From NCBI RefSeq assembly GCF_020103695.1, contig NZ_JAHXBF010000004.1, forward strand, positions 186,001-250,000: a DNA stretch of 64,000 nt, read 5' to 3'. Positions 46,882 to 57,677 of this stretch are shown here, in pieces. The first letter of the stretch is position 1; the number at the start of each line of letters is the position of its first letter. The notes under the pieces are model-generated. The model had not been told where the DNA came from. It saw nothing but the letters and a program-made list of their open reading frames with translations, and searched no databases. This DNA is from Hyalangium versicolor (lineage in GTDB: Bacteria > Myxococcota > Myxococcia > Myxococcales > Myxococcaceae). The translations under genes and the position numbers were made by a program.

Positions 46882-48168
46882 TCACTCCCCGCCGATGGGC
46901 AGGAAGACCCGGAAGGTGCTGCCACGGCCTGGCTCGCTCTCAACGGAGATGTGCCCGCCCAGGCCCGAGACGATTCCATGAACAATGGACAGGCCCAGTC
47001 CCGTGCCCACCCCCACGGGCTTGGTGGTGAAGAAGGGATCGAACAGCCGGTGCCGGTTCTCCGGTGCAATGCCCACACCGGTGTCCTTGATCGCCACCTC
47101 GATCCCTCCCTCCGCGCGCCTCGTGGTGATGCGCACCTCGTGAGCGTTCACGTCCTCTCCCTCGGGGATGGCCTGCGCGGCATTGACGATGAGGTTCAGG
47201 AAGAGCTGCGCTAGCCGGGACTCGCTGGCGTGGATGGGAGGCAGCTCACCGTAGTCCTTCACCAGACGGGCACGGTGGCGGAGCTGGTTCCGAGCGATGT
47301 TCGCGCACAGGTCCAACACCGCGTGGACATCCACGGGCCCTCCCCTCCCTTCATCCCCTCGCGAGAAGGTCCTCAGGTCGCGCACGATGTCACTGACCCG
47401 ATCGCCTCCCGTGAGCGTCTCCTCCAGTGCCTCCTGCACTTCGCGGAGACGCTCCTGCGTCCGAGCATCCGCCACCTCGGCGAACTCTCGCAGTTCGTCC
47501 CGAACGAAGCGCACGTTGCTCAGCATGAAGGACAGAGGGTTGTTGATCTCGTGAGCCACACCCGCCGCCATGGTCCCCAGCGAGGCCATGCGGTCGGCGG
47601 AGTTCAGCTTGTCCTGCATCTGCTTGCGCTCGGTGATGTCGCGCACGATGGACACCCGGACCCTCTGCCGCTCGAAGATCACGGTGAAGGTGACGACCTC
47701 TCCCAACACCTGCCGGCCCGAGCGGTGCAACCAGCGGATCTCGCGAGGCACGCCCTCTTCCTCAGGGCCTGTCAGCAACGAGAGCTCTTCGGGTAGCACC
47801 CACGCGTCGATCTGCCGGCCCTGGAGCTCCACGGCCCGCTCGTACCCCAACAGCGCGGCCGCCGCCGCGTTGGTGAACACCACCTGGCCGTTCCAGTGGA
47901 TGAAGATGGCATCGGGCGAGCGTTCGATCAGCGTCTGGAAGCGCTCTTCGTTCTCCTCGAGCCGCTCGCGATTGCGGCCGATCTGCTCGGCGATCTCTTC
48001 GAAGGCCCGGCGGCGGAGGCGGCGTCCCCGGAGAAACTGGAAGATGAGCCCCACTCCTCCTACGAACACCAGCAGCGCGGTGGAGCGGACCACTGCGGAC
48101 ACGCCCAGCAGCAACAGGGGGAGGAGAAAACTCCAGAGCCAGTCAGAGCGCGGGGGCGAGGTCCTCAT
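46882..48168 (-). CDS. membrane PAS sensor histidine kinase
   Basis: A 428-aa kinase. Two close hydrophobic segments at about 11-45 anchor it, with almost no periplasmic domain. A PAS domain follows (about 75-195, FQTLIERSPDAIFIHWNGQV). HisKA has the acceptor His in MAAGVAHEINNPLSFMLSNV; ATPase boxes are NLIVNAAQAI, DTGVGI and GTGLGLSIVHGIVSGLGG. NtrB-like HEINNP boxes often go with sigma-54 activators, but none is adjacent. It is 39 nt downstream of the FIST gene on the same strand, so a FIST/kinase operon is likely. Confidence 0.92.
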   Translation of the reverse strand: MRTSPPRSDWLWSFLLPLLLLGVSAVVRSTALLVFVGGVGLIFQFLRGRRLRRRAFEEIAEQIGRNRERLEENEERFQTLIERSPDAIFIHWNGQVVFTNAAAAALLGYERAVELQGRQIDAWVLPEELSLLTGPEEEGVPREIRWLHRSGRQVLGEVVTFTVIFERQRVRVSIVRDITERKQMQDKLNSADRMASLGTMAAGVAHEINNPLSFMLSNVRFVRDELREFAEVADARTQERLREVQEALEETLTGGDRVSDIVRDLRTFSRGDEGRGGPVDVHAVLDLCANIARNQLRHRARLVKDYGELPPIHASESRLAQLFLNLIVNAAQAIPEGEDVNAHEVRITTRRAEGGIEVAIKDTGVGIAPENRHRLFDPFFTTKPVGVGTGLGLSIVHGIVSGLGGHISVESEPGRGSTFRVFLPIGGE

Positions 48169-48207
48169 CCGTCGGAGCCAGGGGGGACGCGAGCTTCCAA
48201 CCGAAGC

Positions 48208-49395
48208 TCAGGCAAACAGGGTGAGACACAGAGACAGATCCTGGTGCACGTTCCCCAATTCCGGGATGTAGCCCTGCTCGCCGAAGGTACACAGCCCCAA
48301 CATGGGAACCCCCGGCAGCAGACGATGGAAGGAGCGCAGCCCCTCGTTGATGCGATTCCCCAGGGCACCCGCGCACCCAGCGCAGAAGATGAGCGTTGCC
48401 CCCTTCACGTCTCGCGTCGTGAGGTTGCCCTGCTCCAGAGCCACGTCGATGAGATGCGCCACCTCACTCACGAGCGCCTCCGGGCTGCTGGACATCAAGC
48501 ACACCTCGTCCCCCGGCTCGATGCGGGCAAAGACGTCCACCGTCCCCGCCTCCGCGTGGATCTGGGCTGGATGCACGGTGACGTAGTGGTCCTTCTTGCC
48601 AGCGGTCCGGCGCACGGCGATGGGGCGCAACGCGGTCTGGGCCAGGATGTTGCCACCCATGCGAACCTGGCGCTGGATGGCATCCCCGAGCCAACCTCCC
48701 AGCACCTGCGAGGCCGGCTGTCCGTCGAGCGTCTTCAAAGAGCGCCCCTCGGCGCCCGTGGCCTTGGCCCGAATCCCCGTGGGGGCGTAGGGAGTCGACA
48801 ACGCCGTGCCGAGCTTCACCTCGCCGAAGAATCCCAGGAGCGAGACTCCCTCCAAAGCCACACCCTCTCGGGTGAAGACGCGCCACTGTCCAGCGATGGC
48901 GTGATCCGCGGCGCTTCCGCCCTGGCAGGGCACTCCAGGGCAAACCTTCTCCAATCCCTGGAGCATGTCCTCCTCCAGACCGGGCGAGGCGTTGAAGAGG
49001 ATCAGCCTGGGCTGCTTCCCACCGGCCTGCTGCACGAGCGCTTTCGCTGCGGCCTCCCCTGCCTGGCGCCCATCCTTCTCCAAAGAGGAAGCGGCGAAGA
49101 CAGCCCCGGGCTCGCCGCCAAAGAGCATCACCGCCACCGCGCCGCTCCCCGGGTTGAGGACTCCCTCCGGCGTGAGGACTCCCAGCGAGGTGGTGACTCC
49201 GTGCAGAGCCACCTCTCCCAGCGCGCTCTTGAAGGCGGCGTGCACCTGCGCGGCATCGTGGTCCACGGTGCAGGTGATGTAGGCCGCCAGCGGAGGTGTC
49301 CGGCCCAACTGAGCCCGGGCCTGCTCTACCGCGGAGCGAACGGCCAGCACGGCGTCCGATTGATCCCCGACTCCCACTCCGATGCAGAGCGTCAT
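48208..49395 (-). CDS. FIST domain sensor protein
   Basis: A 395-aa soluble protein. The N-terminal half (MTLCIGVGVGDQSDAVLAVR, AYITCTVDHD, HGVTTSLGVLTPEG, GSAADHAIAGQWRVF) is a FIST N domain; the C-terminal half (HYVTVHPAQIHAEAGTVDVF, CAGCAGALGNRINEGLRSFH, GLCTFGEQGY) is a FIST C domain with the usual GE/GEQ end. FIST domains are thought to bind small ligands such as amino acids and often feed signal-transduction proteins. The start overlaps the upstream small gene (ATGA) and the downstream kinase is 39 nt away. Confidence 0.9.
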   Translation of the reverse strand: MTLCIGVGVGDQSDAVLAVRSAVEQARAQLGRTPPLAAYITCTVDHDAAQVHAAFKSALGEVALHGVTTSLGVLTPEGVLNPGSGAVAVMLFGGEPGAVFAASSLEKDGRQAGEAAAKALVQQAGGKQPRLILFNASPGLEEDMLQGLEKVCPGVPCQGGSAADHAIAGQWRVFTREGVALEGVSLLGFFGEVKLGTALSTPYAPTGIRAKATGAEGRSLKTLDGQPASQVLGGWLGDAIQRQVRMGGNILAQTALRPIAVRRTAGKKDHYVTVHPAQIHAEAGTVDVFARIEPGDEVCLMSSSPEALVSEVAHLIDVALEQGNLTTRDVKGATLIFCAGCAGALGNRINEGLRSFHRLLPGVPMLGLCTFGEQGYIPELGNVHQDLSLCLTLFA

Positions 49396-49616
49396 CTTCC
49401 TTCCTCCTCGAGAAAACGTTCGAGCTCCTGGAGCTCCTTCTCCGACAACAGTTCGGGCAGCGCCTGCTGGACGCGCGCGAGGGGTTCGGGTTGCTCCGAG
49501 TCATGAGGGCCGAACGAACGCACGTTCACGCCGCTCATCATCATGAGTCGCGCGATTCCGAACCCGGTCTTCCGCTTCTCGACGAACTGGGTGATCAGGC
49601 AGATCCGATTGAGCAT
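49392..49616 (-). CDS. small unknown protein coupled to the FIST gene
   Basis: A 74-aa protein from ATG 49616 (MLNRICLITQFVEKRKTGFG), preceded by a GGGGGG site; ATG 49628 is less likely because the purine stretch is then too close. Its C-terminus is acidic and helical (LPELLSEKELQELERFLEEE). It overlaps the FIST gene by 4 bases, so the two are translationally coupled. Family not recognised; it may be a regulator or partner of the FIST protein. Confidence 0.65.
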   Translation of the reverse strand: MLNRICLITQFVEKRKTGFGIARLMMMSGVNVRSFGPHDSEQPEPLARVQQALPELLSEKELQELERFLEEEGR

Positions 49617-49750
49617 CGTGCCCCCCATCCCCTGGGCAATGGGACCGGCCTACAAGGTATCAAAGGGCCATGCTCCTCGGATACTGAGGGACGAACATCA
49701 CCACATCTGCACCCAACACAGCCCTGCCGACTCGAACTCACTCCGTCATC

Positions 49751-49797
49751 TGAGGTGTCGACCTCAAATCTGCCCACTGGCAGGCCCATGCTTGGGC
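49751..49797. promoter_or_regulatory. palindromes upstream of the FIST operon
   Basis: TGAGGT-GTCG-ACCTCA (49751-49766) and GCCCA-TGCT-TGGGC (49784-49797) lie between the small FIST-coupled gene and the end of the next kinase gene. The first is operator-like; the second could be the end hairpin of the kinase transcript. Confidence 0.35.
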
Positions 49798-49830
49798 TGT
49801 CCGGATAGTCCGAACTGCTGAAGGCTGCCC

Positions 49831-52386
49831 CTAAGGGGCGGGGATTCGGGGCAAGCGGACGAAGAAGGTGGTGCCCTGATCCGGGGCCGTCTCGAAGCGG
49901 ATGTCTCCGCGCATGCGCTCCACCAACATGCGCGTCAGGTACAAACCCAGGCCCGTGCCGCGCTGACGCCGCGAGTCCGAGCTGTCCGCCTGGGAGAACT
50001 TGCGGAACACCAGCGGCTGGAACTCCACCGGAATCCCGGCGCCATGGTCCCTCACGCTCACCTCCACCCAGGCCGGCTCCAGCTTCAGCCCCACCTCCAC
50101 CATCCCTCCGGACGGTGAGAACTTGATCGCGTTGGAGAGCAGGTTGCTCATCACCTGGCCGAAGCGACCCTCGTCCACCTCGGCCCACGCACTGGCCCCC
50201 TCGGCAACCAGCAAGCGCAGGGTCACCTGGAAACGCTCGGCATAGCCGCGGTTCTCCTCCTGAGCTCGAGCCAGCAGGGGGGACACCTCCGCCGGCCGAC
50301 ACCTCAGGGCGAGCTCCCCCGCCTCCATCTTGTCCACATCCAGCAGATCATTGATGAGGTGCAGCAGCCGCTGGGCGTTGGTCTCCGCGATGGTGAGCAG
50401 CTGAGGCGCCACATCGGGCTGCTCGCCCATGCCTCCACGGTTGATGAGGCTCAGCGCGCCCAGGATGGACGTGAGCGGGGTACGCAACTCGTGGCTCACC
50501 GTGGACACAAACTCATCCTTCATGCGGATGACACGCGTGCGCTCGGACACATCGTGCAGCAGGCACACGTAGGTCCGCCGACCGCTCGTCGAGGCATTGC
50601 TGAGCGCCACCTCCACGGGCACCTCGGTGCCATCCCAGCGCCGAGCGTGGGTCTCCCGCCTGAGGCCCGGCGACTGGCTCGAGAGCCCGTCCAGCTCGGC
50701 GCTCAGCGAGGCCCAGTCCAGCGAGGGCAGCACCTCGACCAGGGAGCGCCCCTCCCACTCGGGCCCGGTGAGCCCCAGCAGACGGCACGCCGCCGGGTTC
50801 GCGCTGTGCACCCTCCCCTCCTCATCCAGGGTGAGCAGGCCGTCCAGTGCGGACTGCAGCACCGTGCTGAGGAACAGCTCGCGCTGGTGCAGCGTCTCGG
50901 TGCGCTCGGCCACCAAGGAGGCCACGCGTGTCTTCTCTCCGCCCTGCTCCATCAGCAGCACCGCGAGGAGCGCCGTGAACAACAGGCAGGACACCATCAG
51001 CCCCCAGAGTTGCCAGTGAGAGAAGCTGCGGAGAGGGCCCGGCAGCGCATGAGCCCGCAGCTCCCACCGGCGGCCTCCCACCTCCAGCGGTATGCGGACC
51101 AGCGGCTCCTCCTCCCAGGATTGCGGCCCCACCGAGCCGCCGAGTCGCTGAGGCGACAGGCCCGTCATGTCCCAGAAGGAGAAGGCGAGCGAGCGCACCT
51201 GCTGGGGCCCGACGCTGCGGGCGATGATGTCCTGCGGCCGCAGGGCCACCGCGAGCACGCCGTCCACATGTCCGGAGCCATCATGGAGAGGGAGGATGGC
51301 GAGCGTGGCCCCTTCCGTCTCGGGCTGCCCCGGCAGTTGCAGCCACGCGCTGAGGGACAGCTCATCCCGCGCCAGCGCCGCGAGCACGGCCTGGCGGCGG
51401 ACCGGCTCCGAGAGCAGGTCGCTTCCGCGCAGTTGCAGAGCCAGCGAGGCGGGCTCCACGAAGGTCAGCGGGAATGACTCGGTGCCTCCCTCAGTCACGA
51501 CCCGGGACGCCCAAGCCACCATGCCGAGCCCTGGCAGGAGCGACAGCTCGCCCCGCACGAAGTTTCGAAACCGCTCCTCCCGATTGTGCTCCGCCAGCTC
51601 CAGCGAGCGTCCCATCGCAAGAGCGGAATGGAGGGAGTGCTTCACCTGGGCCTCGATGACCCGTGCGGTGCCCTCGGCCCGAAGCGTCAACTCGGTCCGG
51701 GGCCGGCTCCGCTCGAACCGGGCGACGTAGGTGAAGAGCACCATCGTCCCAGCCAGGCACACCACCACGGGCCACAGCACGCTGTGTCGGCGTCCCGTCC
51801 AGGCCTGCGCGGGCCAGCCGCACACCGCCAGGGTGAGCGGCAGCATCACCAGGACGCCGATCGTGTCGCACACCCAGAAGAGCAGCCAGATGATGGGGGT
51901 CTCGCTCGGAGGAAAGACGCCTGCCTTGCGGAGCATCAGGGTGGTGATGCTGGCGTTGATGACACAGGCGACTGGCCCTCCCCACCCCAGGACGGAGAGG
52001 ATCTCCCGGAGCTTCTGCAGCTTCGGCTCGCGCCCCACGAATCTGCGGATGAGGAAGAGGCCCGCGGAGACCTGAAGCGTGGCCGCCAGGCCGGAGAACA
52101 CGGCCACCACGATGAGCTGCGGCGAGACTCGACCCTGCAGCTTCCACGTGAGCCACAGGGACAAGGCGCTGGCACCGAGCCAGACCCCGGGCGCCATGCG
52201 ATAGCCGCCCATCATCATCCCGGCCAGCCCCACGCCGACCGACGGCATGAAGATGGTGGCCAGGTAAGGAGGGATCGCCAGCTTCAGGCTCGCGATTCCC
52301 AGCAGGGCGTAGGCCAGCGCAAGGAGCAGCACTGCCAGCCCGTATGGCAGCGCACTTCGTCGATGCGGAGCGCGAAGCGCCGGCAT
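49831..52386 (-). CDS. MASE1-CHASE-PAS sensor histidine kinase
   Basis: An 851-aa kinase from ATG 52386 (GGAG five bases upstream). An N-terminal block of about eight membrane segments (residues ~12-235) looks like MASE1. An outer sensor follows (about 255-480, RTELTLRAEGTARVIEAQVK, YPLTFVEP-like FPLTFVEPA) resembling CHASE. After one more membrane segment come a PAS domain (about 525-645), HisKA with the acceptor His in FVSTVSHELRTPLTSILGAL, and ATPase boxes NLLSNAIKFSPSGG, DHGAGI and GTGLGLYLTRMLVERMRG. MASE1 was named for membrane-associated sensing. Divergent from the decayed region at 52472. Confidence 0.92.
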   Translation of the reverse strand: MPALRAPHRRSALPYGLAVLLLALAYALLGIASLKLAIPPYLATIFMPSVGVGLAGMMMGGYRMAPGVWLGASALSLWLTWKLQGRVSPQLIVVAVFSGLAATLQVSAGLFLIRRFVGREPKLQKLREILSVLGWGGPVACVINASITTLMLRKAGVFPPSETPIIWLLFWVCDTIGVLVMLPLTLAVCGWPAQAWTGRRHSVLWPVVVCLAGTMVLFTYVARFERSRPRTELTLRAEGTARVIEAQVKHSLHSALAMGRSLELAEHNREERFRNFVRGELSLLPGLGMVAWASRVVTEGGTESFPLTFVEPASLALQLRGSDLLSEPVRRQAVLAALARDELSLSAWLQLPGQPETEGATLAILPLHDGSGHVDGVLAVALRPQDIIARSVGPQQVRSLAFSFWDMTGLSPQRLGGSVGPQSWEEEPLVRIPLEVGGRRWELRAHALPGPLRSFSHWQLWGLMVSCLLFTALLAVLLMEQGGEKTRVASLVAERTETLHQRELFLSTVLQSALDGLLTLDEEGRVHSANPAACRLLGLTGPEWEGRSLVEVLPSLDWASLSAELDGLSSQSPGLRRETHARRWDGTEVPVEVALSNASTSGRRTYVCLLHDVSERTRVIRMKDEFVSTVSHELRTPLTSILGALSLINRGGMGEQPDVAPQLLTIAETNAQRLLHLINDLLDVDKMEAGELALRCRPAEVSPLLARAQEENRGYAERFQVTLRLLVAEGASAWAEVDEGRFGQVMSNLLSNAIKFSPSGGMVEVGLKLEPAWVEVSVRDHGAGIPVEFQPLVFRKFSQADSSDSRRQRGTGLGLYLTRMLVERMRGDIRFETAPDQGTTFFVRLPRIPAP

Positions 52387-52471
52387 GTGTCTCCTATCCT
52401 CAGCCTGCGTAGACCGCCCGTGGGCGCCCAGCATAGAAGGCCCGTGGACGCCCCCCAAGGGCCCTATTCTG

Positions 52472-54602
<2,131 letters not shown>

Positions 54603-54635
54603 TTGTTCGTCTCCGGGCGAAGAGGGTTATTTCTC

Positions 54636-54660
54636 TCTTATCATGGGCGCCTTGATAAGA
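54636..54660. promoter_or_regulatory. 25-bp palindromic operator of the TetR regulator
   Basis: TCTTATCA (54636-54643), nine bases, TGATAAGA (54653-54660): perfect 8-bp arms, and two more pairs inside (GG/CC). It is AT-rich in a GC-rich setting and lies between the divergent monooxygenase and TetR starts. Expected site of TetR repression of both genes. Confidence 0.7.
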
Positions 54661-54686
54661 AAGTAAAGCCTCTCTAAAGTGGGCAC

Positions 54687-55619
54687 ATGACGACCGGAAC
54701 GCAGAACCCAGTCCGGCACCGACGGCGCGGCCAGCAGCTCGAATCCGAGCTCCTCGACGCGACCTGGGATGAGCTGGTCAAGGTCGGCTTCGCGAACCTG
54801 ACCATGGAATCGGTTGCCGCACGCGCTCGTACCGGGATCGCCGTGCTGTATCGCCGGTGGGCCAACAAGGACCAGCTCGTGTTCGCCGCCCTCGGGCACC
54901 ACCGGAACAGCAACCCGGTCGCCGTCCCCGACACCGGCGGCCTGCGCAGCGACCTGATCGCCCAACTGACGGCCTTGAGCGAAGCCCTTGCCGGCTTCTT
55001 CGCCATCGCCGCGGCGGCCGCCTTCTCGGGGCTGCTGGCCAACACCGGCCTCACCCCCTCGCAGGCCCGCAACAAGGTCATGAACACCCAGCGGCTTCCG
55101 GGTGTCCGGATCATCTATCAACGCGCTCACGATCGCGGCGAGCTCACCCTCGAGCGCATCCCCTCAGCGGTGCTCGCCATGCCGTTCGACCTGGTGCGAC
55201 ACGACCTGCTCATGGACCTCCGCCCCCTGAAGCCCGCACGCATCCAGTCGATCGTCGACGAACTCTTCCTACCCCTCGTGCAGAACCATCAGGCGGGCCA
55301 ACCTCGTGTCGACTCCAAAACGGAGGGGTTCGCCCGGGAAACGGGTGACTTGCGGGTCCAGCTTCCTTCTCAGCTTCGGGCGGCCATCTCGGCTCTCGGT
55401 GGACGCCCGGCGCCCACGGCACTTCGCAAGGTCATCGTGTCCCTCTGCTCGCTGCGATGGTGGACACCGGCGGAGCTCGCCCGTGTGCTGGGACGGAAGA
55501 AGGCAGCTCACCTCACGGAGAAGCACTTCGGGCCACTCGTGAAGGAGGGCCTGCTGGAGCGTCGCTACCCCAACAACCCGGCACACCCGCACCAGGCGTA
55601 CCGCGCCGTCGGTCGCTGA
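54687..55619 (+). CDS. TetR regulator fused to a winged-helix C-terminal domain
   Basis: A 310-aa protein, about 100 aa longer than usual for TetR. Residues 1-202 are a complete TetR regulator: helix-turn-helix FANLTMESVAARARTGIAVL, YRRWANKDQLVFAAL, and a C-terminal ligand domain ending IQSIVDELFLPLVQNHQ. Residues about 215-310 (QLPSQLRAAISALGGRPAPT, LRKVIVSLCSLRWWTPAELA, RVLGRKKAAHLTEKHFGPLV, KEGLLERRYPNNPAHPHQAY) resemble the winged-helix end of AlbA/RecG-like putative DNA-binding proteins. The join near residue 203 (about 55293) is abrupt. Either a working chimera or a readthrough fusion made by insertion. Confidence 0.8.
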   Translation: MTTGTQNPVRHRRRGQQLESELLDATWDELVKVGFANLTMESVAARARTGIAVLYRRWANKDQLVFAALGHHRNSNPVAVPDTGGLRSDLIAQLTALSEALAGFFAIAAAAAFSGLLANTGLTPSQARNKVMNTQRLPGVRIIYQRAHDRGELTLERIPSAVLAMPFDLVRHDLLMDLRPLKPARIQSIVDELFLPLVQNHQAGQPRVDSKTEGFARETGDLRVQLPSQLRAAISALGGRPAPTALRKVIVSLCSLRWWTPAELARVLGRKKAAHLTEKHFGPLVKEGLLERRYPNNPAHPHQAYRAVGR

Positions 55620-55862
55620 AACATGGTGACGATCCAGGGGAAGCGCGGAGTTTCGCTCGCGGCGAGCGGGATCGCCCAGGCCCCGGGGACGCTTCGCGTC
55701 GGATCGAGCACTGCGAGGCGAGCTCGCTCGTGCGTTGCCTGAACTCGGACTGTATGGGTTGGGAAATCCTCCAATCCATTGCTTGAAGCGCGCGTGAGAG
55801 GGTTTTCATGTCAGGGCAGGCAGATATGGAGAGGGTGTTTCATCTCCCTCTCAGCGAGCCCT
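55620..55862. other. short intergenic region after the chimeric TetR gene
   Basis: No gene seen. CGCTCG-CGG-CGAGCG (55654-55668), 35 nt after the stop, could be a terminator hairpin, though without a U-tract. Confidence 0.35.
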
Positions 55863-56162
55863 ATGACAACCTCAAGCCCGCCCATGCTCCCGGCGCTGAT
55901 GCTGAGCGCCCTGCTGCCTCTCGCCCTCTTGCTCGCGGGATGCCCTTCCTCCAACCCCTGTGACGCGTCCAATTGCTCTAGCTACTGCCAGGATGACGGC
56001 ACCTGCGCGCCCGGCAACCAGGCCTCGGCCTGCGGTGGCGCTGCCTGTGGCAGTTGCGCGGACGGCCAGCAGTGCAGCAGCGCCGGGGGGTGTGGGTGGG
56101 GCAGGACTGTGCAGCGATCGTACTTTCAAGTATTGACATGGTTTCAAGTCCTGTTCGCCTGA
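55863..56162 (+). CDS. Cys-rich lipoprotein, possibly truncated
   Basis: A 99-aa protein from ATG 55863 with a lipoprotein signal (ALLPLALLLAGCPSS). The mature part is Cys-rich (NPCDASNCSSYCQDDGTC, CGGAACGSCADGQQCSS), like the EGF/stalk regions of myxobacterial surface lipoproteins. After GGCG the composition changes: the final ~20 residues (WGRTVQRSYFQVLTWFQVLF) are hydrophobic and are encoded over the apparent promoter of the next gene. This suggests loss of the original C-terminus. Confidence 0.55.
   Translation: MTTSSPPMLPALMLSALLPLALLLAGCPSSNPCDASNCSSYCQDDGTCAPGNQASACGGAACGSCADGQQCSSAGGCGWGRTVQRSYFQVLTWFQVLFA
56124..56149 (+). promoter_or_regulatory. direct repeats and -35-like box before a TetR gene
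   Basis: TTTCAAGT occurs at 56124-56131 and 56142-56149 (18-base period) with TTGACA (56133-56138) between. The segment is AT-rich for this window and ends 66 nt before the TetR start at 56216; no good -10 box was seen. Likely promoter and operator of that regulator. Confidence 0.45.
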
Positions 56163-56215
56163 CGTTCGGTGGCTTGAGCTGTCCCTGGCGTGGTAGTCCC
56201 TGAACAGGTCCTCAA

Positions 56216-56821
56216 ATGAAGAACGAACAGAGCACGCAGAGCCGCCGCCAGCCGCAGCAGGATCGCTCGCGGCAGACGGTGGAGGCCGTCCTCGATGCCG
56301 TCCCCAAAGTGCTCAAGAGGCACGGAGCCGGAGCGGTCACCACCAACCGCATTGCGGAGGTGGCGGGGGTCAGCATCGGCTCTCTGTACCAGTACTTCCC
56401 GGACAAGCAGGCCATCTTCAACGCCCTTCATGAGCGCCATGTGGAGGATGTGAAGCACAGAATGGAACGTGCCGTGGCACAATGCGCCTCGAGTACCATC
56501 GAGGAGTTTGCGGCCTGCCTGGTGGAAGGACTGGCGGATGCCCACATCGTAGAGCCTGAGCTCCACGAGATGATCTCCGCCGCAGTCCCGGCTTCCTCGC
56601 TCGGGTTCAAGGAAGCCCTTCAGATAGCATTCGAGCTGGTGATTCCATCGCCCGAGTTCGGCACGTCCCGCCCGCATACGGGCGACCGGATGTTGTTCGT
56701 CCTGCCTCACCTGGTCGAGGCGCTGATACACGCTGTGCCCCAGGCGCGCCCTCCCTTCACGGTTGATCGCGCCAAGGGCGAAGTCATCCGGACGGTCCTC
56801 CATTACCTGGACCGGCCATGA
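56216..56821 (+). CDS. TetR/AcrR family transcriptional regulator
   Basis: A 201-aa regulator with an N-terminal helix-turn-helix (GAGAVTTNRIAEVAGVSIGS, LYQYFPDKQAIFNALHER). The C-terminal ligand-binding half is helical with no specific family mark. It is convergent with the NmrA-like oxidoreductase gene (stops 3 nt apart). By family it represses its own promoter and often a neighbouring enzyme gene; the direct repeats at 56124-56149 are candidate sites. Confidence 0.9.
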   Translation: MKNEQSTQSRRQPQQDRSRQTVEAVLDAVPKVLKRHGAGAVTTNRIAEVAGVSIGSLYQYFPDKQAIFNALHERHVEDVKHRMERAVAQCASSTIEEFAACLVEGLADAHIVEPELHEMISAAVPASSLGFKEALQIAFELVIPSPEFGTSRPHTGDRMLFVLPHLVEALIHAVPQARPPFTVDRAKGEVIRTVLHYLDRP

Positions 56822-56825
56822 CCCC

Positions 56826-57677
56826 TCACTGAAAGGCTTCGGCGTTCTGATGGATCCAGCGGTCGAAGGCGAGGGGCTTGCGGCCGAGGATCCGCTCAAC
56901 GCCGTCAGAGACAGTCGTCAGTCTGCCGTCTCGGATGGCACGCCAGATGTCCACAAGAGCGTCCGCATACTGCCGCCCACCCCCGTATGCGAGTGCAGCC
57001 TCGTGGGCTTCTTCGTCTGAGAGCTTCTCGTAGCGGACCTCCTTCCCAATGACCGCGCCAATCTTGGCCGCCATGGCTGCGTAGCTCAGCGCCTCGGGTC
57101 CGGTGACCACCCGTGACTCTCCTATGTGCTCGCCCGTCGTGAGTGCGTGGGTGATGACGTCGGCGAGGTCGTCGGGATGAATGAATGCGATCCTCCCTTG
57201 CCCGGTAGAGGAACGGAGGACCCCCTCCGTGGCAATCGACTGAGCCCAACCGAGCACGTTCGACATGAAGGCGGCTGACTGGATGAACGTGTACGGGATA
57301 CCGCTCTGCCGGACCGCGTCCTCGCCGCGCGCGTGCCATGGGCCGGTCCCCACCCCGGTCCGGACATCCAGCGTCGAGAGCTTCACCATGTGCTTGACAC
57401 CCGCATCCACAGCGACCTGAACGACGACTCGGTCCCGACCGGCGAGGCGTGGCCCGCTGTTGAGGAGAAACACGCCGTCGCTGCCGGCGAGTGCCTTCCG
57501 TAGAGCGGGGCCTGGCTTGGCCAGGTCGCCGACGTGCATGTCAACCTCGTCGCCGAACAGCGCCCGTGCTCGGGCTGCATCCCGGACAAAGACGCGGGGA
57601 CGATGCCCACCTCTGATGAGGCGATGGGTGACGAGAGAGCCGATATTTCCTGTCGCGCCAGTCACCAAGAATGTCAT
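56826..57677 (-). CDS. NmrA-like NAD(P)-binding oxidoreductase
   Basis: A 283-aa Rossmann protein: FLVTGATGNIGSLVTHRLIR (GxxGxxG), VFVRDAARAR for the NADP-type strand 2, LAGSDGVFLLNSGPRLAGRD and KLSTLDVRTG. There is no YxxxK pair, so it belongs to the atypical NmrA/quinone-reductase-like branch, which reduces quinones or senses NADP. Start overlaps the end of the SGNH hydrolase gene (ATGA), so they form an operon. Regulated perhaps by the convergent TetR. Confidence 0.88.
   Translation of the reverse strand: MTFLVTGATGNIGSLVTHRLIRGGHRPRVFVRDAARARALFGDEVDMHVGDLAKPGPALRKALAGSDGVFLLNSGPRLAGRDRVVVQVAVDAGVKHMVKLSTLDVRTGVGTGPWHARGEDAVRQSGIPYTFIQSAAFMSNVLGWAQSIATEGVLRSSTGQGRIAFIHPDDLADVITHALTTGEHIGESRVVTGPEALSYAAMAAKIGAVIGKEVRYEKLSDEEAHEAALAYGGGRQYADALVDIWRAIRDGRLTTVSDGVERILGRKPLAFDRWIHQNAEAFQ

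Noticed and set aside
52400..52460. Imperfect direct repeat with the core GCCCGTGG near the kinase start
   Set aside because: Only two degenerate copies about 25 bases apart; no array or mobile-element character.
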